This document shows positions 17,266 to 26,682 of a stretch of DNA of 64,000 bases, piece after piece. The notes beneath the pieces are model-generated. The model was given only the letters and a program-made list of their open reading frames with translations. It ran no database searches and was not told where the DNA came from. Made by a program: the position numbers and the translations under genes. Location of the stretch: NCBI GenBank assembly GCA_963825575.1, contig CAWGUB010000033.1:28498-92497 (forward strand), in the 5' to 3' direction. Source of the stretch: JAFDBW01 sp963825575 (GTDB taxonomy: Bacteria > Desulfobacterota > Desulfuromonadia > Desulfuromonadales > BM103). Positions within the stretch are counted from its first letter, which is position 1. Each line of letters starts with the position of its first letter.

Positions 17266-17361
17266 GGGGCTATCCCCGCAGGGGCAGCGCCCCGCTGATT
17301 GGCTGTTGGACGACCGGTCAAAATACCCTGCCATTGCATGATGGCCAGAGGAAACGAGTTT

Positions 17362-18465
17362 ATGAGCCGAACTATTGCGATATTAACCGGGGGTGGAGAT
17401 TGCCCCGGACTGAATGCCGTCATCCGAGGGGTGGTGCGCAGCGCTATCCTCGAACGCAACTGGCGCGTTATAGGCATCGAGGATGGTTTTGACGGACTGG
17501 TGGGCGAACCTCGCTGGCGTGAACTGACGCTTGAGTCGGTGCGTGGCATTTTGCCTCGTGGCGGGACCATTCTCGGGACCAGTAATCGTGGCAATCCGCT
17601 TGCTTATCCTGTCGTTGAAAATGGCCAGACGCGTTTGGTTGACGTCTCACGTGAAGTCGTCGGCAATTTCAACAAGCTAGGAGTCGATGCGCTGATCGCT
17701 GTCGGTGGTGATGGGACGCTAAAAATTGCCCGAGCTCTCCAGGAGTTGGGAATGCCGATGGTCGGGGTGCCGAAAACCATCGATAATGACCTGCGTGGCA
17801 CGGATGTGACCTTCGGCTACAACACGGCAGTAGGCATAGTCACAGAAGCACTGGACAGGCTGCACACAACGGCAGAAAGTCACCACCGGGTCATGGTGGT
17901 TGAAGTTATGGGCCGCGACGCCGGCTGGATTGCCCTCGAGTCGGGTATTGCAGGATCTGCGGATGTCATCCTGATCCCGGAAATACCCTTTGATCTGACG
18001 GCAGTATGCGACGCGATCAGTCAGCGCAAGGCAAGGGGCAGCAAGTTTTCGATCGTTGTCGTTGCGGAAGGCGCTTTCCCCGCTGACGGCCAGAAGGTTG
18101 TGCAGTTGACCTCTGACGAGAATAGTGGTGTTGAGCGCCTCGGCGGAGTCGGTGCTTTTGTTGCTGATGAAATCTCGCGGCGCATGCAGATAGAGACACG
18201 GGTCGTTGTCCTGGGTCATGTTCAACGCGGGGGGACGCCATCGCCGTTTGACAGGATTCTCGGCTCCCGTTTCGGAGTCAAAGCGGTTGAATTGATTGAG
18301 CAGGGGCAATTCGGGCGCATGGTGTCTCTGCAGGGGCGTGATGTTTGCGATGTCGATATTGAAGATGCGGTTGATTCACTGAATCGGGTTGAGCCTGATG
18401 GAAGTCTGGTCAGGTCGGCCGAGGCCCTGGGTATCGTGCTCGGCAAGAAACGGGGAAATTCTTAG
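17362..18465 (+). CDS. pfkA: 6-phosphofructokinase, mixed-substrate/PPi-type signature
   Basis: Phosphorylates fructose 6-phosphate in glycolysis. The start at 17362 (MSRTIAILTGGGDCPGLNAV) is chosen because AGAGGA precedes it and the conserved N-terminus begins there; length is 367 residues. GGDGT at 115-119 has the Gly found in ATP-dependent enzymes, whereas PKTIDND at 137-143 has Lys where classic ATP-PFKs have Gly. This Gly/Lys combination is known from the group that includes pyrophosphate-dependent and mixed-donor PFKs, so the donor is uncertain. The chemoreceptor gene follows after 10 bases. Confidence 0.93.
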   Translation: MSRTIAILTGGGDCPGLNAVIRGVVRSAILERNWRVIGIEDGFDGLVGEPRWRELTLESVRGILPRGGTILGTSNRGNPLAYPVVENGQTRLVDVSREVVGNFNKLGVDALIAVGGDGTLKIARALQELGMPMVGVPKTIDNDLRGTDVTFGYNTAVGIVTEALDRLHTTAESHHRVMVVEVMGRDAGWIALESGIAGSADVILIPEIPFDLTAVCDAISQRKARGSKFSIVVVAEGAFPADGQKVVQLTSDENSGVERLGGVGAFVADEISRRMQIETRVVVLGHVQRGGTPSPFDRILGSRFGVKAVELIEQGQFGRMVSLQGRDVCDVDIEDAVDSLNRVEPDGSLVRSAEALGIVLGKKRGNS

Positions 18466-18475
18466 AGGAGATGCC

Positions 18476-20479
18476 GTGTTAATTACCGAGATCCTGGGTG
18501 GCAACAGCGGCAAGCGTGATGTCGCCTACGCAATTTGCGGCATGCTCCTCGGCGTCATGGCTCCATTAGGCTGGATAACCCTGCGCCTGATCCTGTTCTG
18601 GGATGACAGCAGCTCAATCGCCAACCAGGTTGTCACAGATATTATGGCCACGGAACAGAGCCGTTACATGTACGCCTACATGTGTGGTGGAACCATGATA
18701 GTCCTGGGCTTCTTTGGGTTCTTCATCGGGCGGGCATCTCAGCAGATCCACGATCGGGCGTTGAAGCTCGATCTCCTCAACCAGGAAGTCGCTGAGCAGA
18801 AAACCGATTTCGAACATCGCTTCACTGAGCTTGACCGCAGCATCAAGAACTTTCACATCATCAATACGGATCTCCAGAGGAGTATCAACCGCCAGGAAAT
18901 CCTGCGTCTGTCAGCTGACGGACTACATGATGTCATCGGCTTTGACCGCGTCAATATCCTGATGTTGAGTGAAGACCGGCAACAGCTTTTTTTCTCGGTG
19001 TGTCGTGGCGCCAACCTTGATGACGATATCAACATCAAGCTGCCTTTCGATGAACGAGCGGGTTGTCTGTACAAGTCAGTTGCCGACCGTCAGGTGATGC
19101 TGATTGACGACATCGCCAAGATGCCTGAAGAGTACCATCTACACCCACCGTGCGACAGCGTCCCGCAACTGCGGTCGCGTAACTTCATCCTCTGTCCGAT
19201 CATCATTCGCAATCAGGCGATTGGTTTGCTGGCTGTCGATAATAAGTACAAGCGGCAAAGGTTGGTTGATTCAGACGTTGATACGGTCAAGCTCTTCGCC
19301 GATCAGATATCTTCTTCTATGATGCGCATCAATCTTCTCGATGCCGTGGAGACGCTCACCCAACAGCTTGAACACACCTTCAATGAGTTCCTCAAGTACC
19401 GAAATGAACATGCTGATCTCATAACGTCTTTACGTCAAGCCACGTCATCGACGACCAGCGCAACTGCGGATATTTCCGGTGGGGCTGGCATTATCCAGGA
19501 ATCGGTCAATTCAACACGCTCGGCAGTTGGCCAGATATCAGTCTCTATCGAACAGGTCTCCAACAGCCTAAAATCTCTTAACGAATTCATGGAGAGCTCC
19601 GTCGCTTCCATGACCGAAATCCAGCACACCATCAGCGCTGTCGAAGAGAGCAGTGTCAGGTCGCACGCCATGTCGGAAAAAGTCAAGGAGCGCGCGGAGC
19701 ATGGTGTTGAAACGGTCAATCATGTTCTGCAGGGTTTGCGCGGGATTGTGACATCTATCGAACACGCCGGAGGTGTCATCAGCCACCTGTCTGAAAGAGG
19801 TGAGGAGGTAGGGATCATTACCTCGGTTGTGACCGATTTGACGCAGAAGACCAGCCTGCTGGCCCTCAACGCAGCAATCATAGCGGCTCAGGCCGGCGAA
19901 CATGGCCGTTCGTTTGCGGTGGTTGCTGACGAAGTCAGGGCCCTTGCGCAGGAATCGGCTATGTCGACCGACCGGATCAACCAGATTATCGAGGAGATAC
20001 AGAGATATACCCGGGAGACAGTTGAGCTCATCAATTCGACGACACGACTGGTCAAACAGGGGATGGAGCAGGGTGTGGAGATGGCCGACGTGCTTGCCCA
20101 GATTCTGGACAGTTCTCATCAGGCCATGGAAATGGCACATGACATCCGCAAATCGACCCAGGAAATTTCGGAGTCGGTCGTCGGGGTGAGCAATTCGATT
20201 GAGGAACTGGGCGAAATGTCATCGCAGGTTTCCAGGGCCTCCCGGGAGGAGGCCAATGGCGCCAAGAGTATCGTCGCTGCAGTCGAAGAAGTCCGGGCGA
20301 TGGCTGACGATATGGTGAATGCCACGTCACAACAGACTGACAACACCAGACAGATCGAGACATCGGTGGATCGGGTAAGCGATATGGCACAACGGATCTT
20401 CGACGAGATGGACGACCGCCGCAAGGGCAGCCTGCAGGTTATAGATGATTTGCGCAGGCTGAAGGAGAAGACTGTCTGA
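18476..20479 (+). CDS. Methyl-accepting chemotaxis protein with GAF sensor
   Basis: Membrane-anchored chemoreceptor of 667 residues. GTG 18476, with AGAGGAG six bases before it, is the best start. Two membrane segments (about 15-42 and 68-88) bracket a short periplasmic loop of only about 25 residues, so sensing is probably cytoplasmic. A coiled-coil leads into a GAF domain (about 125-290, FDRVNILMLSEDRQQLFFSV onward), and a long helical signalling domain carries the hairpin tip SLLALNAAIIAAQAGEHGRS with FAVVADEVRALA. No HAMP domain is evident. The core differs from the usual NAAIEAARAGE at two positions. It is close behind pfkA and may share its transcript. Confidence 0.92.
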   Translation: MLITEILGGNSGKRDVAYAICGMLLGVMAPLGWITLRLILFWDDSSSIANQVVTDIMATEQSRYMYAYMCGGTMIVLGFFGFFIGRASQQIHDRALKLDLLNQEVAEQKTDFEHRFTELDRSIKNFHIINTDLQRSINRQEILRLSADGLHDVIGFDRVNILMLSEDRQQLFFSVCRGANLDDDINIKLPFDERAGCLYKSVADRQVMLIDDIAKMPEEYHLHPPCDSVPQLRSRNFILCPIIIRNQAIGLLAVDNKYKRQRLVDSDVDTVKLFADQISSSMMRINLLDAVETLTQQLEHTFNEFLKYRNEHADLITSLRQATSSTTSATADISGGAGIIQESVNSTRSAVGQISVSIEQVSNSLKSLNEFMESSVASMTEIQHTISAVEESSVRSHAMSEKVKERAEHGVETVNHVLQGLRGIVTSIEHAGGVISHLSERGEEVGIITSVVTDLTQKTSLLALNAAIIAAQAGEHGRSFAVVADEVRALAQESAMSTDRINQIIEEIQRYTRETVELINSTTRLVKQGMEQGVEMADVLAQILDSSHQAMEMAHDIRKSTQEISESVVGVSNSIEELGEMSSQVSRASREEANGAKSIVAAVEEVRAMADDMVNATSQQTDNTRQIETSVDRVSDMAQRIFDEMDDRRKGSLQVIDDLRRLKEKTV

Positions 20480-20578
20480 GGTTTTGTAGAAATTAAAGAG
20501 CAGGTTGTTGTTAATATATAGGTCTTCGGAATCCGTTATTGTTGCTGTCTCATCTGCTCAGCCATTCTCAACCGTGTA

Positions 20579-21568
20579 TTATTCTTGCGGCCGGTTCTCG
20601 GTCGGTTTGTTGTCCTCTTGCCACCATTTTATTTGCTGATTTTCTGCATGGCGTACTTTCTGGGTCGGACAGACGTCTCTTCCTGGGCAATCATGTCGTC
20701 GACAGGGTTCGACATGGATCGTTACATCGGTGCCGATGATCTGTTCTCCGATTTTTTTCTCTATGTAGTCAGTGATGTCGTGGGCCTCTTCGACCGAGAG
20801 ATGTTTGCATACGGTAAGGTGGAAATCGATCAGCTTCTGTGATCCGGCTCGCCGCGTCCGCAGGTTATGGTAGCCGAACAAATCGTGCTTGTGCCCCTCT
20901 ATTAATTCCTCAATCTCTTTGCGTACGGTTTCGGGCAGCTGCTCGTCGAGGATATCCCTCAGCCCGTGGCGCATGAGCCGCAGCGATTCAAAGAGGATAT
21001 AGCATGCAACCAGGATCGACATGACCGGGTCCAGCCATGGCAGGTTGAACTGGGTGATAAGGATCAGGCCGGCCAGCAGGGCCAGGTTGGTGTAAACATC
21101 CATTGAAAAGTGCAGCGAGTCAGCCTCGAGTGCCGACGAATCTGTTGCTTTGGCGACTTTAAGCAGGTGACGGCTGATCAGGTAGGAGGCCACTGTGCTG
21201 ATAGACATGACAGCAATGCCGATGCCGGTTTGTCTGATCGGGCTGGGAACGATTATGCGCTGTATGGCCTCGTAGATGATCCAGGCGCCGGACAGGGCAA
21301 TTACTACAGATTGAAAAAGGGTTGCCAGGGTTTCGAACTTGCCGTGCCCGTAAGGATGCTGCTCGTCTGCCGGTTGCTCAGCCTGCCGAATGGCCATGAG
21401 GTTGATGCCGGACATGAGAATATCCATCAACGAGTCTATGGCCGAGGTCAGCACGGCCAGGCTGCCGGTAAAAAGACCGGTGAAGAGTTTCAGAACGGCC
21501 AGACACAGTGCGGTAAACACTGAAAGCCGGGCTGCGGCCATCTTGGGTGAACGGGTTGTCTGTTTCAT
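20579..21568 (-). CDS. Cation diffusion facilitator (FieF/CzcD-type efflux protein)
   Basis: Exports divalent metals such as Zn or Fe in exchange for protons. The 329 residues have six membrane helices; SAIDSLMD in helix 2 and HFSMD in helix 5 supply the D-x3-D and H-x3-D site A of FieF-like transporters, and HPYGHGKFE follows helix 2. A cytoplasmic domain is followed by an unusual tail with CRRHDCPGRDVC and several charged residues, a possible extra metal-binding segment. Its start overlaps the stop of the upstream gene by four bases, so the two form an operon. Confidence 0.92.
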   Translation of the reverse strand: MKQTTRSPKMAAARLSVFTALCLAVLKLFTGLFTGSLAVLTSAIDSLMDILMSGINLMAIRQAEQPADEQHPYGHGKFETLATLFQSVVIALSGAWIIYEAIQRIIVPSPIRQTGIGIAVMSISTVASYLISRHLLKVAKATDSSALEADSLHFSMDVYTNLALLAGLILITQFNLPWLDPVMSILVACYILFESLRLMRHGLRDILDEQLPETVRKEIEELIEGHKHDLFGYHNLRTRRAGSQKLIDFHLTVCKHLSVEEAHDITDYIEKKIGEQIIGTDVTIHVEPCRRHDCPGRDVCPTQKVRHAENQQIKWWQEDNKPTENRPQE

Positions 21569-22095
21569 GATATGTCGGGCACCGGTTCAAGCGGGCAGGC
21601 CTGTCGCCAGGCGTCAAAGCCGTCATCTTCTATGGCCCAGAAATCATCGATCCTCTGCTGGTAATAATCGATTTCATCGCATTGCTGTGCAATCTCCAGC
21701 GACGCCTGCAGATCTATGAGGTTCTGGTCCGCCAGGAAATTGTAGAACAGGGCCGTGCCCCTGAGGACGCATTTCAGTTCCGTGAGATTCGGCTCGGGGG
21801 TGCGGATGATGTACCAGTGACCGGCAAACTGTCGGATCCGTTCTGCTGCTACGGAAAAAAGATTGTCACGACGATCGGCGATCATGAACTCACGCAGGAA
21901 ATAATCCGCACCGTGGCAGATCTCTCCGGCCTGCCCAGGCAACAGCCCTTCCTGGCAGGTTAAATATTGATTGAAGTGGCGCAGCAGGTCAACGCACCGC
22001 TTATCGACCCGGATCTCATCGTCCAGAGTGACGATGTTGAAGTCATTTCTGTTCAACCCCTGCAGGAGTGGTTTCAGGTCTTTGTCAGGGCGCAT
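21565..22095 (-). CDS. Protein of unknown function, coupled to the cation efflux gene
   Basis: Not recognised. The product is 176 residues, soluble and acidic at the C-terminus (DEIDYYQQRIDDFWAIEDDGFD), with no signal peptide or membrane segment. Two cysteines occur in the N-terminal half (CVDLL and LTCQEG) with another in EICHGADYF, and a Trp/Tyr-rich middle. It overlaps the efflux gene by four bases (ATGA), so translation is probably coupled, suggesting a role linked to metal or envelope homeostasis; that link is inference only. Confidence 0.7.
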   Translation of the reverse strand: MRPDKDLKPLLQGLNRNDFNIVTLDDEIRVDKRCVDLLRHFNQYLTCQEGLLPGQAGEICHGADYFLREFMIADRRDNLFSVAAERIRQFAGHWYIIRTPEPNLTELKCVLRGTALFYNFLADQNLIDLQASLEIAQQCDEIDYYQQRIDDFWAIEDDGFDAWRQACPLEPVPDIS

Positions 22096-22257
22096 GCAGC
22101 TGATGAACTCCTTAATCTGAAGTAGTCCTAACCATAAAGCACTTTAAATGGCTTGGCAACCACCAGATTTTGTCATAAAAGAGTCTTTGCTGTTTACAGT
22201 CAACCGGCTGTTTTGTTAACATAATAATGTCCCGACGTGTAGCTTTAATGTTGCCAA

Positions 22258-22286
22258 GACGGCCCTTTAACGGGTTGTTTTTTTTG
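22258..22286 (+). terminator. Terminator-like hairpin in the mutS leader
   Basis: CGGCCC (22260-22265) pairs with GGGTTG (22272-22277) using two G-U pairs, followed by eight T. It sits 25 bases before the mutS ATG with no plus-strand gene directly upstream, so it could act as a weak attenuator or be incidental. Confidence 0.35.
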
Positions 22287-22310
22287 GATTAATACTGAGT
22301 TGATGTGCTG

Positions 22311-24920
22311 ATGGCAAAAATTACGCCCATGATGCAGCAGTACCTGGAGATCAAGTCCGAATATCCGGATGCGATTCTCTTCTTTCGCCTCGGTGATTTC
22401 TATGAAATGTTCATGGAAGATGCTGTGGTCGCGGCGCGCGTTCTCGATATTACCCTGACGTCGCGAAACAAGGGTGCTGCAGAGGAAATCCCCCTTTGCG
22501 GAGTGCCTTTCCACAGTTGTCAGCCATATGTCGCCAAACTGGTTCAGAACGGACACAAGGTTGCAATCTGTGAGCAGGTGGAGGACCCCAAGCAAGCCCA
22601 GGGAATTGTCAAGCGTGCCGTTGTCAGGGTAGTAACCCCCGGTCTGGTCGTCGATACCGAAACGCTTGATCCGCGCCGCAACAATTACCTCATGGCTTTG
22701 CTCCCGGATGAGAACGGCCGCTTCGGCATCTCCTGTGTCGACATCACTACCGGGGAATTCCGCGTAACCGAACTACTCGATCCTGAAAGTACTGCAGGAG
22801 AAATTATTTCCCGTGATCCTGCAGAGGTGTTGATAATCGATGGCGAGACCGGCGATGCTCTGGCCGAACTTCTGCAAGGCTCACTGCAGGGGCGCAACGT
22901 CAATCGACTGCCTGAGTGGGCTGCGGCTGAAGACCGTGCCAGGCAGATGCTGCTCGAGTCCTTCCCGGGCAGTTCCATGGAAAGCTTTGGCTGCCATGAT
23001 ATGCCCGCTGCTGTCCGGGCTGCCGGGATGATTTTGCACTACCTGGAAGAGACTCAGAAAAGTTCGGTCTCACACCTCCAGACTCTGCAGACCTACCATG
23101 TTCGCGATTACATGGTGCTCGATGATTTTACGCGGCGCAATCTGGAGCTCACAGAAACCCTGCACGACGGTGGCCGTCGCGGGTCGTTGCTGGGGGTCAT
23201 GGATCGTACCGTGACGGCCATGGGTGCTCGCAAGTTGCGGCACTGGATGACACATCCTCTGGTCGACCGGCAACGCATAGAAGAGCGGCATATCGCCATT
23301 GAAGAACTGGTCAGGGAAAGCCTTTGCCGGGATGATCTGCGCCGTGCCCTTGACGAGATCTACGATCTGGAGCGGCTCAACGGGCGGATCGCCATGGCAA
23401 CCGGCAATGCCAAGGATTTGGCCGCATTGCGGATTTCACTGGAGAAGCTGCCTCAAATCCTTGATCTGCTGGGCCAACTCGAGAGTCCCATGCTGGTCGG
23501 TTTGAGCGAAGCCCTGGATACGCTGCCAGACATGGTTGCTTTAATCTCCAGCTCAATTGTCGACGACCCGCCTTTCGTTTTGCGTGAAGGTGGCCTGATC
23601 CGGGAGGGCTACCATGCCGAACTGGATGAGCTGCGCGGCATCAGCCGGGAAGGCAAGGGCTGGATCGCCCGACTTGAGCAGGAGGAGAAGGAAAAGACCG
23701 GCATCTCGAATCTCAAGGTTCGCTACAACAGGGTCTTCGGTTATTACATCGAGGTGACCAAGTCTCAGCTGGATCGTGTGCCGGACGATTACCAACGCAA
23801 GCAAACCCTGGCCAATGCGGAACGCTATATAACTCCGACTCTCAAGGAGTATGAAGAAAAAGTTTTGGGAGCCGAAGACAGAGTCGCGGAGATCGAATAT
23901 GACCTCTTCCAGGAGATCAGACGGCAGGTGGCGACACAGGGTCAGCGTATTCAGGCCACGGCCGACAAGGTTGCAACCCTCGATATCCTGCTTGGCCTGG
24001 CAGACCTGTCCCATGAGCGGAATTACTGCCGCCCCGAGATAAACGAATCTACCGAACTGTTGATCGAAGACGGGCGCCACCCGGTTATCGAGACGATGAA
24101 CCTGGGTGAACGTTTTGTCGCCAACGATGTCCATATGGACACGGAGGAAAGACAGATCCTGATTATCACCGGCCCCAATATGGCCGGAAAATCAACTTTC
24201 ATGCGCCAGGTTGCGCTTCTGGTCCTGATGGCACAGATGGGCAGCCTGGTGCCTGCAAAAAAGGCACGAATAGGTATTGTCGATCGAATTTTCACCAGGG
24301 TCGGGGCAAGTGATAACCTGGCCCGCGGCCAATCGACTTTCATGGTCGAAATGACAGAGGCGGCCAATATCCTCAATCACGCCACCCCGCGCAGCCTGAT
24401 CGTGCTGGATGAAATAGGCCGTGGGACTTCCACGTTCGATGGTGTCAGTATCGCCTGGGCAGTGGCTGAGTATTTGCATGACAATGCAAAAGTCGCGGCC
24501 AAGACGCTTTTTGCAACCCATTACCATGAACTGACCGACCTGGCACTGACCCGTGAAAGGGTGCAAAACTACAACGTCGCTGTCAAGGAATGGGATGACC
24601 AGATCATTTTCCTGCGGCGCATCGTCAAGGGTGGGGCCAGTCATTCCTACGGTATCCAGGTTGCTCGCCTGGCAGGCTTGCCGACAGTCGTTATCAACCG
24701 GGCCAAGGAAGTACTGCACAACCTCGAATCGGGGGAATATGTAGCCGGTACACCGCGACTGGCCCGCAGCAGGCAGGACAGCAAAGCGGTTGTGACTCCG
24801 CAACTGGGACTTTTTGAGCAGCCTGACAGGGTCAGGGCAAAACTGGAAGAAATAGACGTTTCGGTCCTGACGCCGCTAGAGGCACTGAACCGTCTCGATG
24901 AACTGAAAAAGCTGCTATGA
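22311..24920 (+). CDS. mutS: DNA mismatch repair protein MutS
   Basis: Recognises mismatches and small loops and starts repair with MutL. The 869-residue protein has the mismatch-binding FYEMF motif in GDFYEMFMED (domain I), the connector and core domains, the clamp, and the ATPase with Walker A GPNMAGKSTF at about residue 620, the STFMVEM signature and Walker B LIVLDEIGRGTSTFDG, followed by ATHYHELT. ATG 22311 (MAKITPMMQQYLEIK) matches the family start better than GTG 22305. The stop overlaps the amidase start (ATGA). No mutL is in the window. Confidence 0.98.
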   Translation: MAKITPMMQQYLEIKSEYPDAILFFRLGDFYEMFMEDAVVAARVLDITLTSRNKGAAEEIPLCGVPFHSCQPYVAKLVQNGHKVAICEQVEDPKQAQGIVKRAVVRVVTPGLVVDTETLDPRRNNYLMALLPDENGRFGISCVDITTGEFRVTELLDPESTAGEIISRDPAEVLIIDGETGDALAELLQGSLQGRNVNRLPEWAAAEDRARQMLLESFPGSSMESFGCHDMPAAVRAAGMILHYLEETQKSSVSHLQTLQTYHVRDYMVLDDFTRRNLELTETLHDGGRRGSLLGVMDRTVTAMGARKLRHWMTHPLVDRQRIEERHIAIEELVRESLCRDDLRRALDEIYDLERLNGRIAMATGNAKDLAALRISLEKLPQILDLLGQLESPMLVGLSEALDTLPDMVALISSSIVDDPPFVLREGGLIREGYHAELDELRGISREGKGWIARLEQEEKEKTGISNLKVRYNRVFGYYIEVTKSQLDRVPDDYQRKQTLANAERYITPTLKEYEEKVLGAEDRVAEIEYDLFQEIRRQVATQGQRIQATADKVATLDILLGLADLSHERNYCRPEINESTELLIEDGRHPVIETMNLGERFVANDVHMDTEERQILIITGPNMAGKSTFMRQVALLVLMAQMGSLVPAKKARIGIVDRIFTRVGASDNLARGQSTFMVEMTEAANILNHATPRSLIVLDEIGRGTSTFDGVSIAWAVAEYLHDNAKVAAKTLFATHYHELTDLALTRERVQNYNVAVKEWDDQIIFLRRIVKGGASHSYGIQVARLAGLPTVVINRAKEVLHNLESGEYVAGTPRLARSRQDSKAVVTPQLGLFEQPDRVRAKLEEIDVSVLTPLEALNRLDELKKLL

Positions 24921-26680
24921 ACAAGATGATTCGTTCGATTATATGCATAATGACCCTGGCCAGTCTGGTGGTACCGGCCGCCGCCCTGGCCGAGAGTGCC
25001 GAGCAGGCGTACCAGAAGGCGCGTGACGCCTACTATTCACTGCAGAACTCTGCGCGCAAACAGATGTATCGCGAGCAGTGGGAACTGGTATTTGACCGGT
25101 TCAGGTCGGTTTACGAGCGTTTCCCCGAAACCAGGCGTGGCCCGGACGCCTTGTACATGTGCGGCAAGACCACTGCAGGGCTGTACGGGATCAGTCGCAT
25201 CAAACCTGATGCGGAACGCGCTGTCGAACTTTTCGAAGAGATGGCAGATATTTATCCTGATAACTCTCTGGCAGATGACGCCCTCCTCCAGGCCGGAGAA
25301 ATGCTCGAAGAGGTCCTGGGTGACAAGCAAAGGGCGTATCTTGTTTACCAGCGACTGGTCAGTGCCCTGCCGATAGGTGATATGCGCACCAAGGCCAGTG
25401 CAAGGCTCAAATCTCTTGCTGAATACGCACCCGCGCCGAAACAGGAGCCTGCCGAAAAGATCGTTGCAAAAAGAGATGCTTCGCCTGCAACGGCTGGTGC
25501 TGCATCGCAAGACGCATCAGGCGGTCAATTGACATCAATTCGCTACTGGTCCAATCCAGGCTATACGCGGATTGTCATCGACGTGTCCGGCGAGGCGCAA
25601 TTCTCTACAAACTATCTTGCTGCCGAACCTGCCAACAATATTCCGCCGCGTCTTTATGTAGATATTGAAAAGACCGGCTTGGGCGATAGCTTGCCGGAAA
25701 CGACGATTGTCGACGATGGGCTTCTCAGCCGTATCCGCACCGGAAAGCCCCAGGATGACACGCTAAGGGTTGTGCTCGACCTGCACAGCATCAGCGACTA
25801 CAAGGTGTTCCCCTTAAATGACCCGTGGCGTATCGTTATTGACGTTGCCGGCGACAAATCGCCTGAATTGAAACGTGACGAACCGTCGATCAGCGCCCTG
25901 CCCGAGTCCGGCCACGATGCCATCGCCAATGTGCTCAAGGAGACCCCTAAAGATCAGCCTGCTTTGCATATTCGGGAAACCTCCGGAACAACGACATTGC
26001 GCAGGATTGTGGTAGATGCCGGCCACGGCGGCAAGGACCCTGGAGCTGTCGGTCCAAGTGGTGTCCTGGAGAAGGACGTTACGCTCAAACTGGCGAAGGA
26101 GTTGTCCAAAGAGCTGGCCAGGCAGATTGGCTGTGAAGTCATTCTGACCCGCAGTCGCGACGTTTACCTGCCTCTCGAAGAAAGGACTGCGATTGCCAAC
26201 AAGGTCGGTGCCGACCTGTTTGTTTCATTGCACGCCAACGCTAACAAGAGCCGCAAGGCGTATGGCATCGAAACCTACTACCTCAACTTCTCCAAAAATG
26301 ACAAGGCGGCTGCGGTTGCGGCACGGGAGAATGGTACGTCACTCAAGCAGGTGTCTGATCTGGAACTGATTCTGTTTGACCTGATGGCCAACGCCAAGAT
26401 CAATGAATCAAGCCGCCTGGCAGCCGAAATTCAGAAAAGCCTGGTGTATCGCATCAGCAAGAAATACAGCAATATCCGCGACCTCGGTGTGAGACAGGGC
26501 CCTTTTTATGTCCTGCTCGGTGCGACGATGCCCTCCGTGCTGGTTGAAACAGCATTTATCAGCCATCCGCGTGAAGAAAAACGTCTGGTCAGTAGCGCTT
26601 ACCAGAAAACTGCAGCGCAAGCGATTGCCGCTGCTATCAAGGAATATGCTGTCAGCAACAAGTTGATAGCGTCTCGATAA
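24917..26680 (+). CDS. N-acetylmuramoyl-L-alanine amidase (AmiC-like) with N-terminal TPR and AMIN domains
   Basis: Exported peptidoglycan amidase, probably acting in cell separation. The 587 residues start with a signal peptide (SIICIMTLASLVVPAAALAE), then a helical TPR-like region (about 30-160), a short linker, an AMIN envelope-targeting domain (about 200-310, SIRYWSNPGYTRIVIDVSG) and the Amidase_3 domain (about 355-580). Zinc ligands and catalytic residues are seen in VVDAGHGGKDPGA, LEKDVTLKLAKELS, FVSLHANAN and VETAFIS. It overlaps mutS by four bases and lies two bases before glnD. The TPR addition is typical of Geobacter-like amidases. Confidence 0.94.
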   Translation: MNKMIRSIICIMTLASLVVPAAALAESAEQAYQKARDAYYSLQNSARKQMYREQWELVFDRFRSVYERFPETRRGPDALYMCGKTTAGLYGISRIKPDAERAVELFEEMADIYPDNSLADDALLQAGEMLEEVLGDKQRAYLVYQRLVSALPIGDMRTKASARLKSLAEYAPAPKQEPAEKIVAKRDASPATAGAASQDASGGQLTSIRYWSNPGYTRIVIDVSGEAQFSTNYLAAEPANNIPPRLYVDIEKTGLGDSLPETTIVDDGLLSRIRTGKPQDDTLRVVLDLHSISDYKVFPLNDPWRIVIDVAGDKSPELKRDEPSISALPESGHDAIANVLKETPKDQPALHIRETSGTTTLRRIVVDAGHGGKDPGAVGPSGVLEKDVTLKLAKELSKELARQIGCEVILTRSRDVYLPLEERTAIANKVGADLFVSLHANANKSRKAYGIETYYLNFSKNDKAAAVAARENGTSLKQVSDLELILFDLMANAKINESSRLAAEIQKSLVYRISKKYSNIRDLGVRQGPFYVLLGATMPSVLVETAFISHPREEKRLVSSAYQKTAAQAIAAAIKEYAVSNKLIASR

Positions 26681-26682
26681 AT

